64,000 nucleotides of DNA from Dokdonia donghaensis DSW-1 (GTDB lineage: Bacteria; Bacteroidota; Bacteroidia; Flavobacteriales; Flavobacteriaceae), in the NCBI RefSeq assembly GCF_001653755.1, contig NZ_CP015125.1, positions 680,001 to 744,000 on the forward strand. The letters run 5' to 3'. Shown one piece after another: positions 1 to 7,961 of the stretch. The position numbers and the translations under genes were made by a program. Position 1 is the stretch's first letter. Each line of letters starts with the position of its first letter. Under the pieces are notes generated by a model that worked only from the letters and a program-made list of their open reading frames with translations, was not told the origin of the DNA and searched no databases.

Positions 1-187
1 AAAACTCAAGTCTCTCATAGTTGAGAGGATTTCCATCTTCCTTTTTAAGGCCTAGAGATCTATGTGTAAATGCCTTTTCATAAATCGCAATATTTTTAGG
101 TTTAAAACCTATAATGGATTGCATACGCATAAAAAAACTCCCGTCCTTTTCAGCACGAGAGTTAAATATTTTTTTAAACGTACTCAT
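1..187 (-). CDS. rnc: Ribonuclease III, N-terminal part (cut by window edge)
   Basis: The minus strand from the ATG at 187 down to the window edge is open for 62 codons. It reads as the start of RNase III, the double-stranded-RNA endonuclease that processes rRNA and structured mRNA. Visible are the helix YEKAFTHRS and the start of the signature NYERLEF, which in the family continues into the catalytic LGD motif outside the window. The start MSTFKKIF lies 8 bases from the fabF stop, so rnc is probably the last gene of an acpP-fabF-rnc operon, an order common in Bacteroidota. The 3' end is not visible. Confidence 0.85.
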   Translation of the reverse strand, partial: MSTFKKIFNSRAEKDGSFFMRMQSIIGFKPKNIAIYEKAFTHRSLGLKKEDGNPLNYERLEF

Positions 188-194
188 CTATATA

Positions 195-1448
195 TTAAGC
201 GTCTAATTTTTTAAATAATACACAAGCATTGTGCCCTCCAAAACCGAAGGTATTGCTCATTGCAACATTTACTTCTTTTTCTTGCGCTTTGTTAAGCGTA
301 AGGTTAAAAGATGGGTCTATATTTTCATCTACAGTAGTATGATTTATAGTAGGAGGAACGAGACTGTGCTGCATTGCAAGTATTGCTGCAATAGACTCTA
401 TAGCTCCAGCTGCACCTAGTAGGTGACCTGTCATAGATTTTGTAGAATTAATATTAATATCTGCGGCGTGCTCACCAAAAACTTTTGAAATAGCCTTAAG
501 CTCTGCAACATCTCCTAGAGGTGTTGATGTACCGTGGGTGTTAATGTGGTCTACATCTTCAGGGTTTAAACCTGCATCTCGTAAACAATTAAGCATCACT
601 CGCTCTACACCTATACCGTCTGGATGTGGTGCTGTCATATGATAAGCATCACTTGACATACCTCCACCTAGAACCTCTGCATAAATCTTTGCACCACGTG
701 CTTTTGCGTGTTCATATTCTTCTAGTATTAATGCTCCTGCTCCCTCACCTAGTACAAAACCATCTCTGGTTGCATCAAAAGGTCTAGAAGCCGTCTCCAT
801 ATCATCATTTTTGGTAGATAAGGCGTGCATTGCATTAAAACCTCCCATACCTGCTGGTGTAACAGCAGCTTCACTTCCTCCAGTTACAATAATATCACAA
901 TGACCTAAACGTATATAGTTTAGAGCATCTATCATCGCATTTGCAGAAGACGCACAGGCAGAAACCGTTGTATAGTTAGGCCCCATAAAACCGTGCTTGA
1001 TAGAGATATTACCAGGAGCAATATCTGCAATCATTTTTGGGATAAAGAATGGGTTGAACCTAGGGGTACCGTCTCCAGCACCAAAGTTTAGCACTTCGTT
1101 CTGAAAAGTTTCCAGACCACCTATACCGGCTCCCCATATAACCCCAACTCTAAATTTATCAACCGAGTCAAGGTCTATGCCCGCATCATTGATAGCCTCA
1201 TCTGAGGCTACCAATGCGTACTGAGCAAATCTGTCTAGCTTACGAGCCTCTTTCCTATCAAAGAAGTCGAGAGCATTAAAGTTTTTAAGTTCACAAGCAA
1301 ACCTCGTTTTAAACTTTTCTGCATCAAAATAGGTGATGGGCGCGCACCCGCTTTTCCCTGTAGAAAGTCCTTCCCAGTATTCCTGAATATTATTTCCTAT
1401 CGGGGTAAGTGCACCAAGTCCGGTAACTACTACTCGCTTTAACTCCAT
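195..1448 (-). CDS. fabF: 3-oxoacyl-[acyl-carrier-protein] synthase II
   Basis: This is a condensing enzyme of type II fatty acid synthesis, which extends acyl-ACP with malonyl-ACP in the cytoplasm. At 417 residues it has the normal family length. The nucleophile cysteine is C165 in TVSACASSA. The two catalytic histidines are in NTHGTSTPLGD and KSMTGHLLGAAG, and the C-terminal NTFGFGGHN loop is present. It lies 10 bases after acpP, its substrate carrier, in the same direction, and just before rnc, so the three are probably co-transcribed. The lysine of KSMTGH and the glycine-rich end leave little doubt of the family. KASII is preferred over KASI from the overall motif pattern, and this was not tested by alignment. 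Confidence 0.97.
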   Translation of the reverse strand: MELKRVVVTGLGALTPIGNNIQEYWEGLSTGKSGCAPITYFDAEKFKTRFACELKNFNALDFFDRKEARKLDRFAQYALVASDEAINDAGIDLDSVDKFRVGVIWGAGIGGLETFQNEVLNFGAGDGTPRFNPFFIPKMIADIAPGNISIKHGFMGPNYTTVSACASSANAMIDALNYIRLGHCDIIVTGGSEAAVTPAGMGGFNAMHALSTKNDDMETASRPFDATRDGFVLGEGAGALILEEYEHAKARGAKIYAEVLGGGMSSDAYHMTAPHPDGIGVERVMLNCLRDAGLNPEDVDHINTHGTSTPLGDVAELKAISKVFGEHAADININSTKSMTGHLLGAAGAIESIAAILAMQHSLVPPTINHTTVDENIDPSFNLTLNKAQEKEVNVAMSNTFGFGGHNACVLFKKLDA

Positions 1449-1458
1449 ATGTAGGGAC

Positions 1459-1692
1459 TTATTTAGCCTCTTCTATATAAGATACTGCTTGACCTACGGT
1501 CGCAATATTTTCTGCTTGATCATCTGGAATCTGGATATCAAATTCCTTTTCAAACTCCATAATGAGTTCCACTGTGTCTAGTGAATCAGCGCCTAGGTCG
1601 TTTGTGAAGCTTGCTTCAGTTACAACTTCGTTTTCGTCTACTCCTAATTTGTCTACGATAATCGCTTTTACTCTTGATGCAATGTCTGACAT
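1459..1692 (-). CDS. acpP: Acyl carrier protein
   Basis: This 77-residue acidic protein carries fatty acyl intermediates on a phosphopantetheine arm. The attachment serine is S37 in the motif GADSLDTVEL, followed by the acidic recognition helix IMEFEKEFDIQIPDD that docks fatty acid synthases. Length and composition are typical of bacterial ACP. It is the first gene of the minus-strand acpP-fabF-rnc group, and a Bacteroidota-type promoter motif lies 30-60 bases upstream at 1724-1752. purN is transcribed divergently from the other side of the same 177-base intergenic region. Confidence 0.98.
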   Translation of the reverse strand: MSDIASRVKAIIVDKLGVDENEVVTEASFTNDLGADSLDTVELIMEFEKEFDIQIPDDQAENIATVGQAVSYIEEAK

Positions 1693-1723
1693 AATTTTCT
1701 AATTTAAATTTTTATTTAAGTCG

Positions 1724-1752
1724 CAAAAATAACAAACTTTACGGTTAAACAA
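1724..1752 (-). promoter_or_regulatory. Bacteroidota-type promoter of acpP
   Basis: On the minus strand TTG (1752-1750) is separated by 18 bases from TATTTTTG (1731-1724), which fits the TTG-N19-TAnnTTTG consensus of the Bacteroidota housekeeping sigma factor. It lies about 30 bases upstream of the acpP start codon. Confidence 0.55.
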
Positions 1753-1869
1753 GTTTGCAACTCAAAAATGTGAAGGTAATTTACGGAAATATAAAAGAAG
1801 TTCCTTTCTATAACCTTCAAATAGTTACTAATATTTCTTTATTTCGCACCCACAACAGCAACAAGAAAA

Positions 1870-2463
1870 ATGAAACGAATTGTGATTTTTGCCTCGGGTA
1901 ACGGTACAAATGCCCAGCGTATTATAGAGTATTTTCGGGATCGTACGGATGCACAAGTCGTGCAAGTACTTACTAACAACCCGCGTGCCAAAGTTTTACA
2001 ACGCGCCACAAAGCTAGATGTACCCGCATTAAGTTTTAGCAGAAAAGCTTTTTATAAAAGTGATGATGTACTGCATTTACTCACTGCAACAAAGCCAGAT
2101 CTTATCGTTCTTGCTGGCTTTTTATGGCTTTTTCCAGAAAAAATCATTTCGGCATTTCCAGATAAGGTCATAAATATACACCCCGCGTTGCTCCCTAACT
2201 TTGGCGGTAAAGGGATGTACGGGATGAATGTGCACGAGGCTGTTTACGCTTTCGCGAAAGCGGAATACCTTAAAAATCCCACTCAAAAAATTCACACAGG
2301 CATCACCATACACAAGGTAACACCCGAGTATGATAAGGGAGATTTTTTATTTCAAGCCAAAGTTGAAGTCACTCCAGAAGACACCCCAGAAGCAATTGCC
2401 GAAAAAATACACCAGCTAGAATACACGCACTTTCCAGAGGTAATCGCAAAGTTCTTATCTTAG
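1870..2463 (+). CDS. purN: Phosphoribosylglycinamide formyltransferase
   Basis: PurN transfers a formyl group from 10-formyl-THF to GAR in purine synthesis. The N-terminal GNGTNAQ loop and the catalytic region INIHPALLP (N102, H104) are present. The GITIHKVTPEYDKG segment gives the third catalytic residue, D155. The protein has 197 residues. A copy of the dispersed palindrome lies in frame at codons 126-131 (YAFAKA), followed by EYLKNPTQKIH. In typical PurN proteins only a few residues join the helix HEAV to the GITIH strand, so the palindrome seems to have lengthened a surface loop by roughly ten residues. The start ATG follows the AT-rich divergent promoter region shared with acpP. The RNase H gene follows 4 bases downstream. 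Confidence 0.95.
   Translation: MKRIVIFASGNGTNAQRIIEYFRDRTDAQVVQVLTNNPRAKVLQRATKLDVPALSFSRKAFYKSDDVLHLLTATKPDLIVLAGFLWLFPEKIISAFPDKVINIHPALLPNFGGKGMYGMNVHEAVYAFAKAEYLKNPTQKIHTGITIHKVTPEYDKGDFLFQAKVEVTPEDTPEAIAEKIHQLEYTHFPEVIAKFLS
2245..2264. repeat. Dispersed palindrome, copy inside purN
   Basis: This matches TACGCTTTCGCGAAAGCGTA at 18 of 20 positions, ending GA instead of TA. It is read as YAFAKA in PurN. Confidence 0.9.
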
Positions 2464-2467
2464 AGAG

Positions 2468-3103
2468 ATGGCAAAAAAAGAAAAATTCTATGTGGTCTGG
2501 GAGGGTAAAAAACCTGGAATCTATACATCTTGGAAAGATTGCAAGGCAATGATTACTGGTTATGCTGGAGCAAAATACAAGAGTTTTGACACCTTTGCAA
2601 AGGCAAAAACCGCTTACAATGGAGACTATAATGACTTTAAAGGCTCCTCAAAAAAGAAAAAAGTACTCACCGCCGAAGAAAAAGCAACATACGGCGAGCC
2701 TAACCTCTACTCTATCGCGGTAGATGCGGCAAGCTCTGGTAACCCAGGCGTGATGGAATATCGTGGTGTAGATACTCAAACAGTAAAGCAACTCTTTCAC
2801 CAAGGGCCTTTTAAACAAGGGACTAATAATATAGGAGAGTTTCTAGCGCTTGTACACGGGCTGGCTTACTTAAAAAAGATAGGTAGCGACCGTCTTATAT
2901 ATAGTGACTCCCGCATCGCGATAGGCTGGGTAAAAAAGAAGCATTGTAAGACCAACCTCAAACAAAGTCAAAAAAACAAAGATGTTTTTGACCTCATCAC
3001 ACGGGCAGAGCAGTGGCTTAAAACAAACACCTACACAACCACCATTGTAAAATGGGAAACAAAAGCCTGGGGAGAGATTCCAGCAGATTTTGGGAGGAAG
3101 TGA
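2468..3103 (+). CDS. Viroplasmin-domain ribonuclease H
   Basis: This 211-residue protein has two domains. Residues 1-50 (KFYVVWEGKKPGIY, YKSFDTFAKAKTAY) match the caulimovirus viroplasmin / RNase H1 N-terminal fold, which binds RNA-DNA hybrids. Residues 75-211 form an RNase HI domain, with likely metal-binding acids in SIAVDAASSG, NNIGEFLAL and IYSDSRIA and a final aspartate in IPADFGRK. It should remove RNA from RNA:DNA hybrids in the cytoplasm. The gene follows purN by 4 bases and is probably co-transcribed with it. The family is recognised; the exact rnhA assignment relative to other RNase H genes in the genome cannot be judged here. Confidence 0.9.
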   Translation: MAKKEKFYVVWEGKKPGIYTSWKDCKAMITGYAGAKYKSFDTFAKAKTAYNGDYNDFKGSSKKKKVLTAEEKATYGEPNLYSIAVDAASSGNPGVMEYRGVDTQTVKQLFHQGPFKQGTNNIGEFLALVHGLAYLKKIGSDRLIYSDSRIAIGWVKKKHCKTNLKQSQKNKDVFDLITRAEQWLKTNTYTTTIVKWETKAWGEIPADFGRK

Positions 3104-3142
3104 GAATGAACTTGAATTTGAAATCGAAGTTGAAACTAAGAT

Positions 3143-3511
3143 TTAAACACTAACCTTTTTTAACTGCTCAATAAGCGCATCTTTATCTTTAAGACGCGCT
3201 TCATAAAGTTCTTTAATTTTCTCAGATTGCTCCTTGTTTTCTTGATAGAGGTTTTCTACTCCTTGATAACCTATTGCGTGATCACGCAAATCTTGATTAT
3301 AAATTGTTTTTGAGTCTACTTCAAGCAACTCTGTAAGTGGAGTTTCAAGCACCTCAGATATTTTATATAACCGTTCTACGGTCAATTTTGTGTCGTTACG
3401 TTCTAATTTAGAATAAGCGGCTTGGCTTATATTGAGTTGGTGGGCAAGATATTCGTGGGAAATACCCTTATCTTTACGTACTTTCTTTATATTCTCTATG
3501 ACTGTTTTCAT
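3143..3511 (-). CDS. XRE-family transcriptional regulator
   Basis: This 122-residue DNA-binding protein has an N-terminal helix-turn-helix (residues about 4-60: KKVRKDKGISHEYLAHQLNISQ, YSKLERNDT, LYKISEVL). Its C-terminal tail is charged, with a heptad-like pattern (KEQSEKIKELYEARLKDKDALIEQL), and probably forms a coiled-coil dimer. It is transcribed away from the leader-peptide gene at 3643, with 131 bases between the two starts. That layout suggests it controls the peptide/exporter cassette. Candidate sites in the shared region are the inverted repeat at 3589-3612 and two TGTAAAAGT words 20 bases apart. The regulatory link is inference from position. Confidence 0.85.
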   Translation of the reverse strand: MKTVIENIKKVRKDKGISHEYLAHQLNISQAAYSKLERNDTKLTVERLYKISEVLETPLTELLEVDSKTIYNQDLRDHAIGYQGVENLYQENKEQSEKIKELYEARLKDKDALIEQLKKVSV

Positions 3512-3588
3512 AACTTTTAAGTGATATTGAAAGTGTAAAAGTAATTATTTATTTGTAAAAGTTGTAGGTAAATTTTAAAGCCTTGCGT

Positions 3589-3612
3589 TACTTGCTTTTG
3601 TATTTGCAAGTA
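3589..3612. promoter_or_regulatory. Inverted repeat, possible operator of the peptide cassette
   Basis: TACTTGC (3589-3595) and GCAAGTA (3606-3612) form perfect 7-bp arms around a 10-bp AT-rich spacer. They lie 31 bases upstream of the leader-peptide start and in the region shared with the divergent XRE regulator. Two direct copies of TGTAAAAGT lie nearby at 3534-3542 and 3554-3562. Confidence 0.4.
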
Positions 3613-3642
3613 CATTAATGTTTAACTTTAAAAATTTGATTT

Positions 3643-3825
3643 ATGAATTTACAAGAATTGAATCAAGCAGAGATGCTAGACACAAATGGTGGCAGCGGAA
3701 TTTGGGATGCTATTGTTGGTTATGTTGTAGAAAATGTTGTAGATGCAGCAATAGACGCTTTCGAAGATACAATCGAAAACGCCGGAACTTATTATGATGC
3801 AGATCCTTGGGATCGAGTTATCTAA
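3643..3825 (+). CDS. Double-glycine leader peptide, putative secreted bacteriocin or signal
   Basis: This is a 60-residue precursor. Residues 1-17 (MNLQELNQAEMLDTNGG) resemble a double-glycine leader: an amphipathic start, hydrophobic spaced residues and a GG at 16-17. Such leaders are cut by C39 peptidase exporters, and one is encoded 1.8 kb downstream at 5602. The predicted mature part is 43 residues (SGIWDAIVGYVV to PWDRVI). It has ten acidic residues and one basic residue and no cysteine, so it is strongly anionic with a hydrophobic, probably helical middle. Most class II bacteriocins are cationic, so a signalling or other role is equally possible. A strong hairpin follows the stop codon. 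Confidence 0.75.
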   Translation: MNLQELNQAEMLDTNGGSGIWDAIVGYVVENVVDAAIDAFEDTIENAGTYYDADPWDRVI

Positions 3826-3838
3826 AAACAAAAGATAT

Positions 3839-3871
3839 AAGGAGATTTAAACTATATAAATCTCCTTATTT
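3839..3871 (+). terminator. Hairpin after the leader-peptide gene (terminator or attenuator)
   Basis: AAGGAGATTTA (3839-3849) pairs perfectly with TAAATCTCCTT (3857-3867) around a 7-base loop, followed by ATTTTATT. Between the peptide gene and the export genes it would allow more peptide mRNA than exporter mRNA. Confidence 0.65.
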
Positions 3872-3888
3872 TATTAAAAATTATAGAT

Positions 3889-4344
3889 ATGAACATATCT
3901 TATAAGTTTATTTTCAAAAATATTGCCACTTCGATATTTTTAAGTCTATTAATGGTGGGAATCTTTTTCGTTTGTGGAATTGAGTCTCAAATTAAACAGA
4001 ATGTAGTTTCAGATTTTTACTTATATTTTTTCAAAATAGTGATTATTTCGCCTATCATAGAGACATTTCTTTTTCAGTTCTTACCATTAGAGTTTCTTAA
4101 AAGAATTTTATATCGTAAATTCTTAATTCTGGCTATATGCTCGTTTATCTTTGGAATTTTTCATTTCTTTAACGATTTCCTTATTCAAGAATTTATAGTT
4201 ACATTCATTTTAGGATGGGTTTTTAATAATTCTTATCTAGTAGTTCAACAAAAAAGACAAAATGCATTTTTATCTGTTGTTTTAATTCATTTAGGTTACA
4301 ACCTGTTTGTTTTTACGATCCAATTTATTAACATCAACTCCTAG
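3889..4344 (+). CDS. CPBP-family (Abi-like) intramembrane metalloprotease
   Basis: This 151-residue membrane protein has four to five hydrophobic segments. It carries a shortened set of CPBP motifs: E58 in PIIETFLFQF, H92 in FGIFHFF, and H134 and N138 in HLGYNLFVF. The first motif reads ETFLFQ where many members have EExxxR, so one glutamate and the arginine are absent. Members of this family occur in bacteriocin loci as self-immunity proteins or as processing proteases. Its place between the leader peptide and the exporter points to immunity, which is inference. It is markedly AT-rich and Phe/Ile-rich compared with its neighbours. Confidence 0.7.
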   Translation: MNISYKFIFKNIATSIFLSLLMVGIFFVCGIESQIKQNVVSDFYLYFFKIVIISPIIETFLFQFLPLEFLKRILYRKFLILAICSFIFGIFHFFNDFLIQEFIVTFILGWVFNNSYLVVQQKRQNAFLSVVLIHLGYNLFVFTIQFININS

Positions 4345-4459
4345 TTGATAGCTTGGATATTTTGAATTAATATTTACCTCTACAAGATTATGCCTTATTG
4401 GACACCCATTTACTAAGTTGTAATGCTTATGTTGATTTAGGAAACAACTATTAACCTCA

Positions 4460-5599
4460 ATGATTTCATCTACTTTACTTAATAATATTGAAAACCTCAA
4501 ATCAAAGAATATTATCAAGGGGTTGTCGCTTTACGTAGTATTAGTTGTAGTCGTTCTTTTATGTTTTGCAATTTTACCATATATCCACTTAAATATCACC
4601 TCTCAGAATCCAGCATTTATAAGAAGTGCTCTTAAAAAAACAACCATTCAAATAGGTACTACGGGAAAATTAAAACGGCTCTCCATTAAAAACAACAACA
4701 CTTACATCGCTGGCGACACCCTCGCTATTGTCTCACAAGACCTACTCGAATCTTCACAAGTACTTAACGATAGCCTGTACAATTTCAACCAAGACTATTT
4801 ACTAGATATTACACAATTACTAAACAAACAATTTAAAAATTTAAGAACAACCACAGCTCAAAAAGAATACAATACCTACAAAGCAAGAAGCGCAGGGCTA
4901 TATAGCACGTACTCCTTTGCAAAAAAACAGCACGACCGTCAAAAAGTTCTTTTTGAAAAAGAAGTGATCGCACTATCTGTGTATGAGCAATATGTTTTTG
5001 AGTTAGAAAAAGCGCAAAGTGCTAGAACTGCTTACAAAGCCCAACAAATAGCTAGTTGGGAACTCAAAAAACGTGAGCTAGAAGAACGTCTCCAAAACCT
5101 AGCTAATGCACGAGAAAATATTGCCATACAAGCGAGAGATTACGTAATCACTGCTCCCATCTCTGGTACGATTGAGAATTATCAAGGAGTTACCGTAGGC
5201 TCACAGGTTTCCCAAGGACAAGTGATTGCAGTGATATCTCCTAATGATAACTTAATTGTTGAGAGCACTGTAAAACCTTCAGACATAGGTCTTATAAAAA
5301 TAGGTCAATCCGTACGTTATCAATTTGATGCCTTTAATTATAACCAATGGGGTTTTCTCGATGGAGAAGTGATAGATATAGATAAAAACATTACCCTATC
5401 GGAAACAGGAGCATATTTTAAAGTGCGCTGTAGTTTGCCTAACAAGACCTTAACTCTTAAAAACGGTTATGAAGCAGAGATAAGTAAAGGGATGACCTTA
5501 ACCGCTCGCTACTTTATAACGAGGCGTAGTCTTTGGGATTTACTTTTTGACAAAGTTGATGATTGGTTTAACCCTAAGCTTATTACTACTACTGCATAG
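4460..5599 (+). CDS. HlyD-family periplasmic adaptor of a peptide exporter
   Basis: This 379-residue protein would link an inner-membrane ABC exporter to the outer membrane. It has one N-terminal membrane helix (about residues 20-42, LSLYVVLVVVVLLCFAILPY). A half-lipoyl segment follows (TTGKLKRLSIKNNNTYIAGDTLAIVS), then a long coiled-coil hairpin (about 100-225). The second half-lipoyl and beta-barrel region comes next (ITAPISGTIENYQGVTVGSQVSQGQVIAVISP). The stop lies 2 bases before the start of the C39 ABC transporter, so the two are translationally close and surely work together. No outer-membrane TolC-like gene is in the cassette. Confidence 0.9.
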   Translation: MISSTLLNNIENLKSKNIIKGLSLYVVLVVVVLLCFAILPYIHLNITSQNPAFIRSALKKTTIQIGTTGKLKRLSIKNNNTYIAGDTLAIVSQDLLESSQVLNDSLYNFNQDYLLDITQLLNKQFKNLRTTTAQKEYNTYKARSAGLYSTYSFAKKQHDRQKVLFEKEVIALSVYEQYVFELEKAQSARTAYKAQQIASWELKKRELEERLQNLANARENIAIQARDYVITAPISGTIENYQGVTVGSQVSQGQVIAVISPNDNLIVESTVKPSDIGLIKIGQSVRYQFDAFNYNQWGFLDGEVIDIDKNITLSETGAYFKVRCSLPNKTLTLKNGYEAEISKGMTLTARYFITRRSLWDLLFDKVDDWFNPKLITTTA

Positions 5600-5601
5600 T
5601 T

Positions 5602-7752
5602 ATGGCTACACTAAAAGTAAAACAACACGATTTTAAAGATTGTGGTGCTGCCTGTCTTGCCTCTATAGGTAATCACTATGGTATAAAACTGCCCATCTCC
5701 CGTATACGACAGTTTGCAAATACTGATAAGCACGGCACAAATGTGCTGGGAATGATAGAGGCCGCTGAGCGAATGGGGCTTACAGCAAAAGGGGTAAAAG
5801 GAGACTTCGATGCCCTCTCTGAAATACCGTTACCTGCCGTAGCACACGTGGTTATAAATAAAAAACTTCATCATTATGTAGTCATTTACAAAGTCACAAA
5901 AAAGAAAATTATCGTGATGGATCCTGGCAACGGGAAGATGAAGGAGCACAGTCACGACGCCTTTAAAGAAATCTGGAGTGGAGTGCTTATTTTATTCTCC
6001 AAGGCAGATGATTTTCAAGAAAGTAATGAGAAAGTTGCTCCTATAAAAAGATTTTGGAGGTTAGTACAACCCCATAAAACTGTACTCATTCAAGCACTTG
6101 TAGGCGCTATTGTTTTTACGGTATTAGGGCTGGCAATGTCCATCTACGTACAAAAAATCACAGATTATGTACTTGTAGGTGGTAATTTGAGGTTACTAAA
6201 TTTATTAAGTATCGGGATGGTTGCAATTATCTTGTTACAAACCTACATAGGCGCACAAAAAAGTATTTTTGTTTTAAAAACGGGACAGCTTATAGATGCA
6301 AAACTCATTTTGGGTTATTATACACACCTCCTTAACTTACCCCAGCGATTTTTTGATACAATGCAAATAGGCGAGATTACTTCTCGTATAAGTGATGCGG
6401 TAAAAATAAGAGCATTCATCAATAATGTAGCGATAGATCTTATTGTAAATGTGTTTATCATCTTTTTCTCATTTGCATTAATGTTTACCTATTACTGGAA
6501 GCTTGCAGTTGTGATTCTACTAGTAATTCCTTTTTATCTTATCATCTACGCATTAATGAACTACTTTAATAAAAAAGTAGAACGTCGCTTGATGGAAGAC
6601 AGTGCAGAGTTACAAACGCAACTTGTTGAAAGTATAACACACGTGCGTACAGTCAAGGAATTTGGCATAGAAGAATACTCCAATGTGAGAACAGAAAACA
6701 GATTTGTGAAATTACTATTTACAGGATATAAATCTGGTATTAATGGCATCTTTGCAGGGAGTTCATCTAAGTTTTTAGCATCCATTTTTACAGTCATTTT
6801 ATTATGGGTGGGTTCTAGGTATGTAATTCAAGGAGAAATCACAACGGGAGAACTTTTTTCCTTTTATGCCCTTATTGGCTATTTCACATCTCCTGTGGCT
6901 TCACTTATCGGGATGAATAAAACTATACAAAATGCCCTTATCGCAGCAGATCGTCTTTTTGAAATTATGGATCTTGAACGAGAAGACAGAGAAAATAAAA
7001 TTAAGTTGTCCAAAGATGATCTAGGCGACATACGCTTTGATAATGTAGATTTTAGGTACGGCTCTCGTGCAGAGATTTTCCAAAACTTTACTGCAACCAT
7101 AAAACATAATCAAGTTACTGCCATTGTAGGAGAAAGCGGTAGTGGTAAAACTACCTTAATTTCTATCATACAGAATTTATATCCTATAAAAAGCGGGAAA
7201 GTGTTTATAGGAGATTATGACCTTAAACACATAGATTATAAAGAGCTACGTTCTTTTATCGGTGTAATACCTCAAGATGTTAGTTTATTCTCAGGAACCA
7301 TTATAGAAAATATTGCCTTAGGAGAATCATTCCCAAATATGAAAAGGGTATTAGATTTATGTAATCAACTAGAGATTACCAAATTTGTAGAAAAGTTTCC
7401 AAGGGGTTTTGAAACGTACGTAGGAGAAAATGGTGCATTACTTTCGGGTGGTCAAAAACAGCGCATTGCTATTGCTAGAGCACTATATAAAAATCCTGAA
7501 ATATTATTAATGGATGAAGCAACATCAGCGCTTGACACCTCATCAGAAGGAATTGTAAAAAAAACTATTGAGAATTTTAGATCTTCCGGAAAAACAGTAA
7601 TTGTAATTGCTCACAGGTTAAGCACCATTGCAAATGCAGATACAATTCTAGTTTTAGAAGATGGAAAAATAGTTGAAGAGGGTACACACGGAGATTTACT
7701 GGCTAAAAAAGGAAAATACTCTGATCTTTGGAGTAAACAGTCATTAGTTTAA
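5602..7752 (+). CDS. C39-peptidase-containing ABC exporter (PCAT)
   Basis: This 716-residue half-transporter both cuts a double-glycine leader and exports the mature peptide. The N-terminal C39 domain (1-140) has the motif QHDFKDCGAACL with catalytic C14, H91 in HHYVVIY and D107 in VMDPGNG. The membrane domain (about 155-450) has six hydrophobic helices. The ATPase domain has Walker A GESGSGKT (510-517), the signature LSGGQKQRIAIARAL, Walker B ILLMDEATSAL and the switch IAHRLS. All catalytic residues look intact. The natural substrate candidate is the GG-leader peptide at 3643. HlyD lies 2 bases upstream, and a 37-codon ORF follows at 7763. Confidence 0.96.
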   Translation: MATLKVKQHDFKDCGAACLASIGNHYGIKLPISRIRQFANTDKHGTNVLGMIEAAERMGLTAKGVKGDFDALSEIPLPAVAHVVINKKLHHYVVIYKVTKKKIIVMDPGNGKMKEHSHDAFKEIWSGVLILFSKADDFQESNEKVAPIKRFWRLVQPHKTVLIQALVGAIVFTVLGLAMSIYVQKITDYVLVGGNLRLLNLLSIGMVAIILLQTYIGAQKSIFVLKTGQLIDAKLILGYYTHLLNLPQRFFDTMQIGEITSRISDAVKIRAFINNVAIDLIVNVFIIFFSFALMFTYYWKLAVVILLVIPFYLIIYALMNYFNKKVERRLMEDSAELQTQLVESITHVRTVKEFGIEEYSNVRTENRFVKLLFTGYKSGINGIFAGSSSKFLASIFTVILLWVGSRYVIQGEITTGELFSFYALIGYFTSPVASLIGMNKTIQNALIAADRLFEIMDLEREDRENKIKLSKDDLGDIRFDNVDFRYGSRAEIFQNFTATIKHNQVTAIVGESGSGKTTLISIIQNLYPIKSGKVFIGDYDLKHIDYKELRSFIGVIPQDVSLFSGTIIENIALGESFPNMKRVLDLCNQLEITKFVEKFPRGFETYVGENGALLSGGQKQRIAIARALYKNPEILLMDEATSALDTSSEGIVKKTIENFRSSGKTVIVIAHRLSTIANADTILVLEDGKIVEEGTHGDLLAKKGKYSDLWSKQSLV

Positions 7753-7762
7753 GTACTTAATA

Positions 7763-7876
7763 ATAAAACCAGAAAAAAAGAGAATATATACGATAGCAAT
7801 TTCGGCTTTTCTTACCACGCTGGTTATAAGAAACTGGGATGCTTTAAAAAGTTTTATTGCTAGTTTATTTGCATAA
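7763..7876 (+). CDS. Possible 37-residue membrane peptide with AUA start
   Basis: Ten bases after the exporter stop there is an open frame without ATG, GTG or TTG. From the ATA at 7763 it reads MKPEKKRIYTIAISAFLTTL, then VIRNWDALKSFIASLFA and a TAA. It has a basic N-terminus, a hydrophobic helix, a polar break with one tryptophan and a second amphipathic helix. It resembles small immunity or accessory peptides of bacteriocin loci, but no family is recognised. An alternative is that it is non-coding. Two other frames in this window also seem to need an AUA or AUU start (22258 and 37195), which raises its likelihood slightly. Confidence 0.35.
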   Translation: MKPEKKRIYTIAISAFLTTLVIRNWDALKSFIASLFA

Positions 7877-7884
7877 TTTAATTT

Positions 7885-7904
7885 AAAATTTTGGCGAAAG
7901 CGGT
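7885..7904. repeat. Degenerate palindrome remnant
   Basis: Only the right half, GCGAAAGCG (7894-7902), is kept. The left half has diverged to an A/T-rich stretch. Confidence 0.4.
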
Positions 7905-7919
7905 CTCCTTAAAGTTGAG

Positions 7920-7947
7920 TTGTCAAACATTCAAAACCGTATATTTG
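7920..7947 (+). promoter_or_regulatory. Bacteroidota-type promoter of the PfkB kinase gene
   Basis: TTG (7920-7922), a 17-base spacer and TATATTTG (7940-7947) fit the Bacteroidota consensus. The motif ends 14 bases before the kinase ATG. Confidence 0.5.
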
Positions 7948-7961
7948 CACAAAAATTATAG

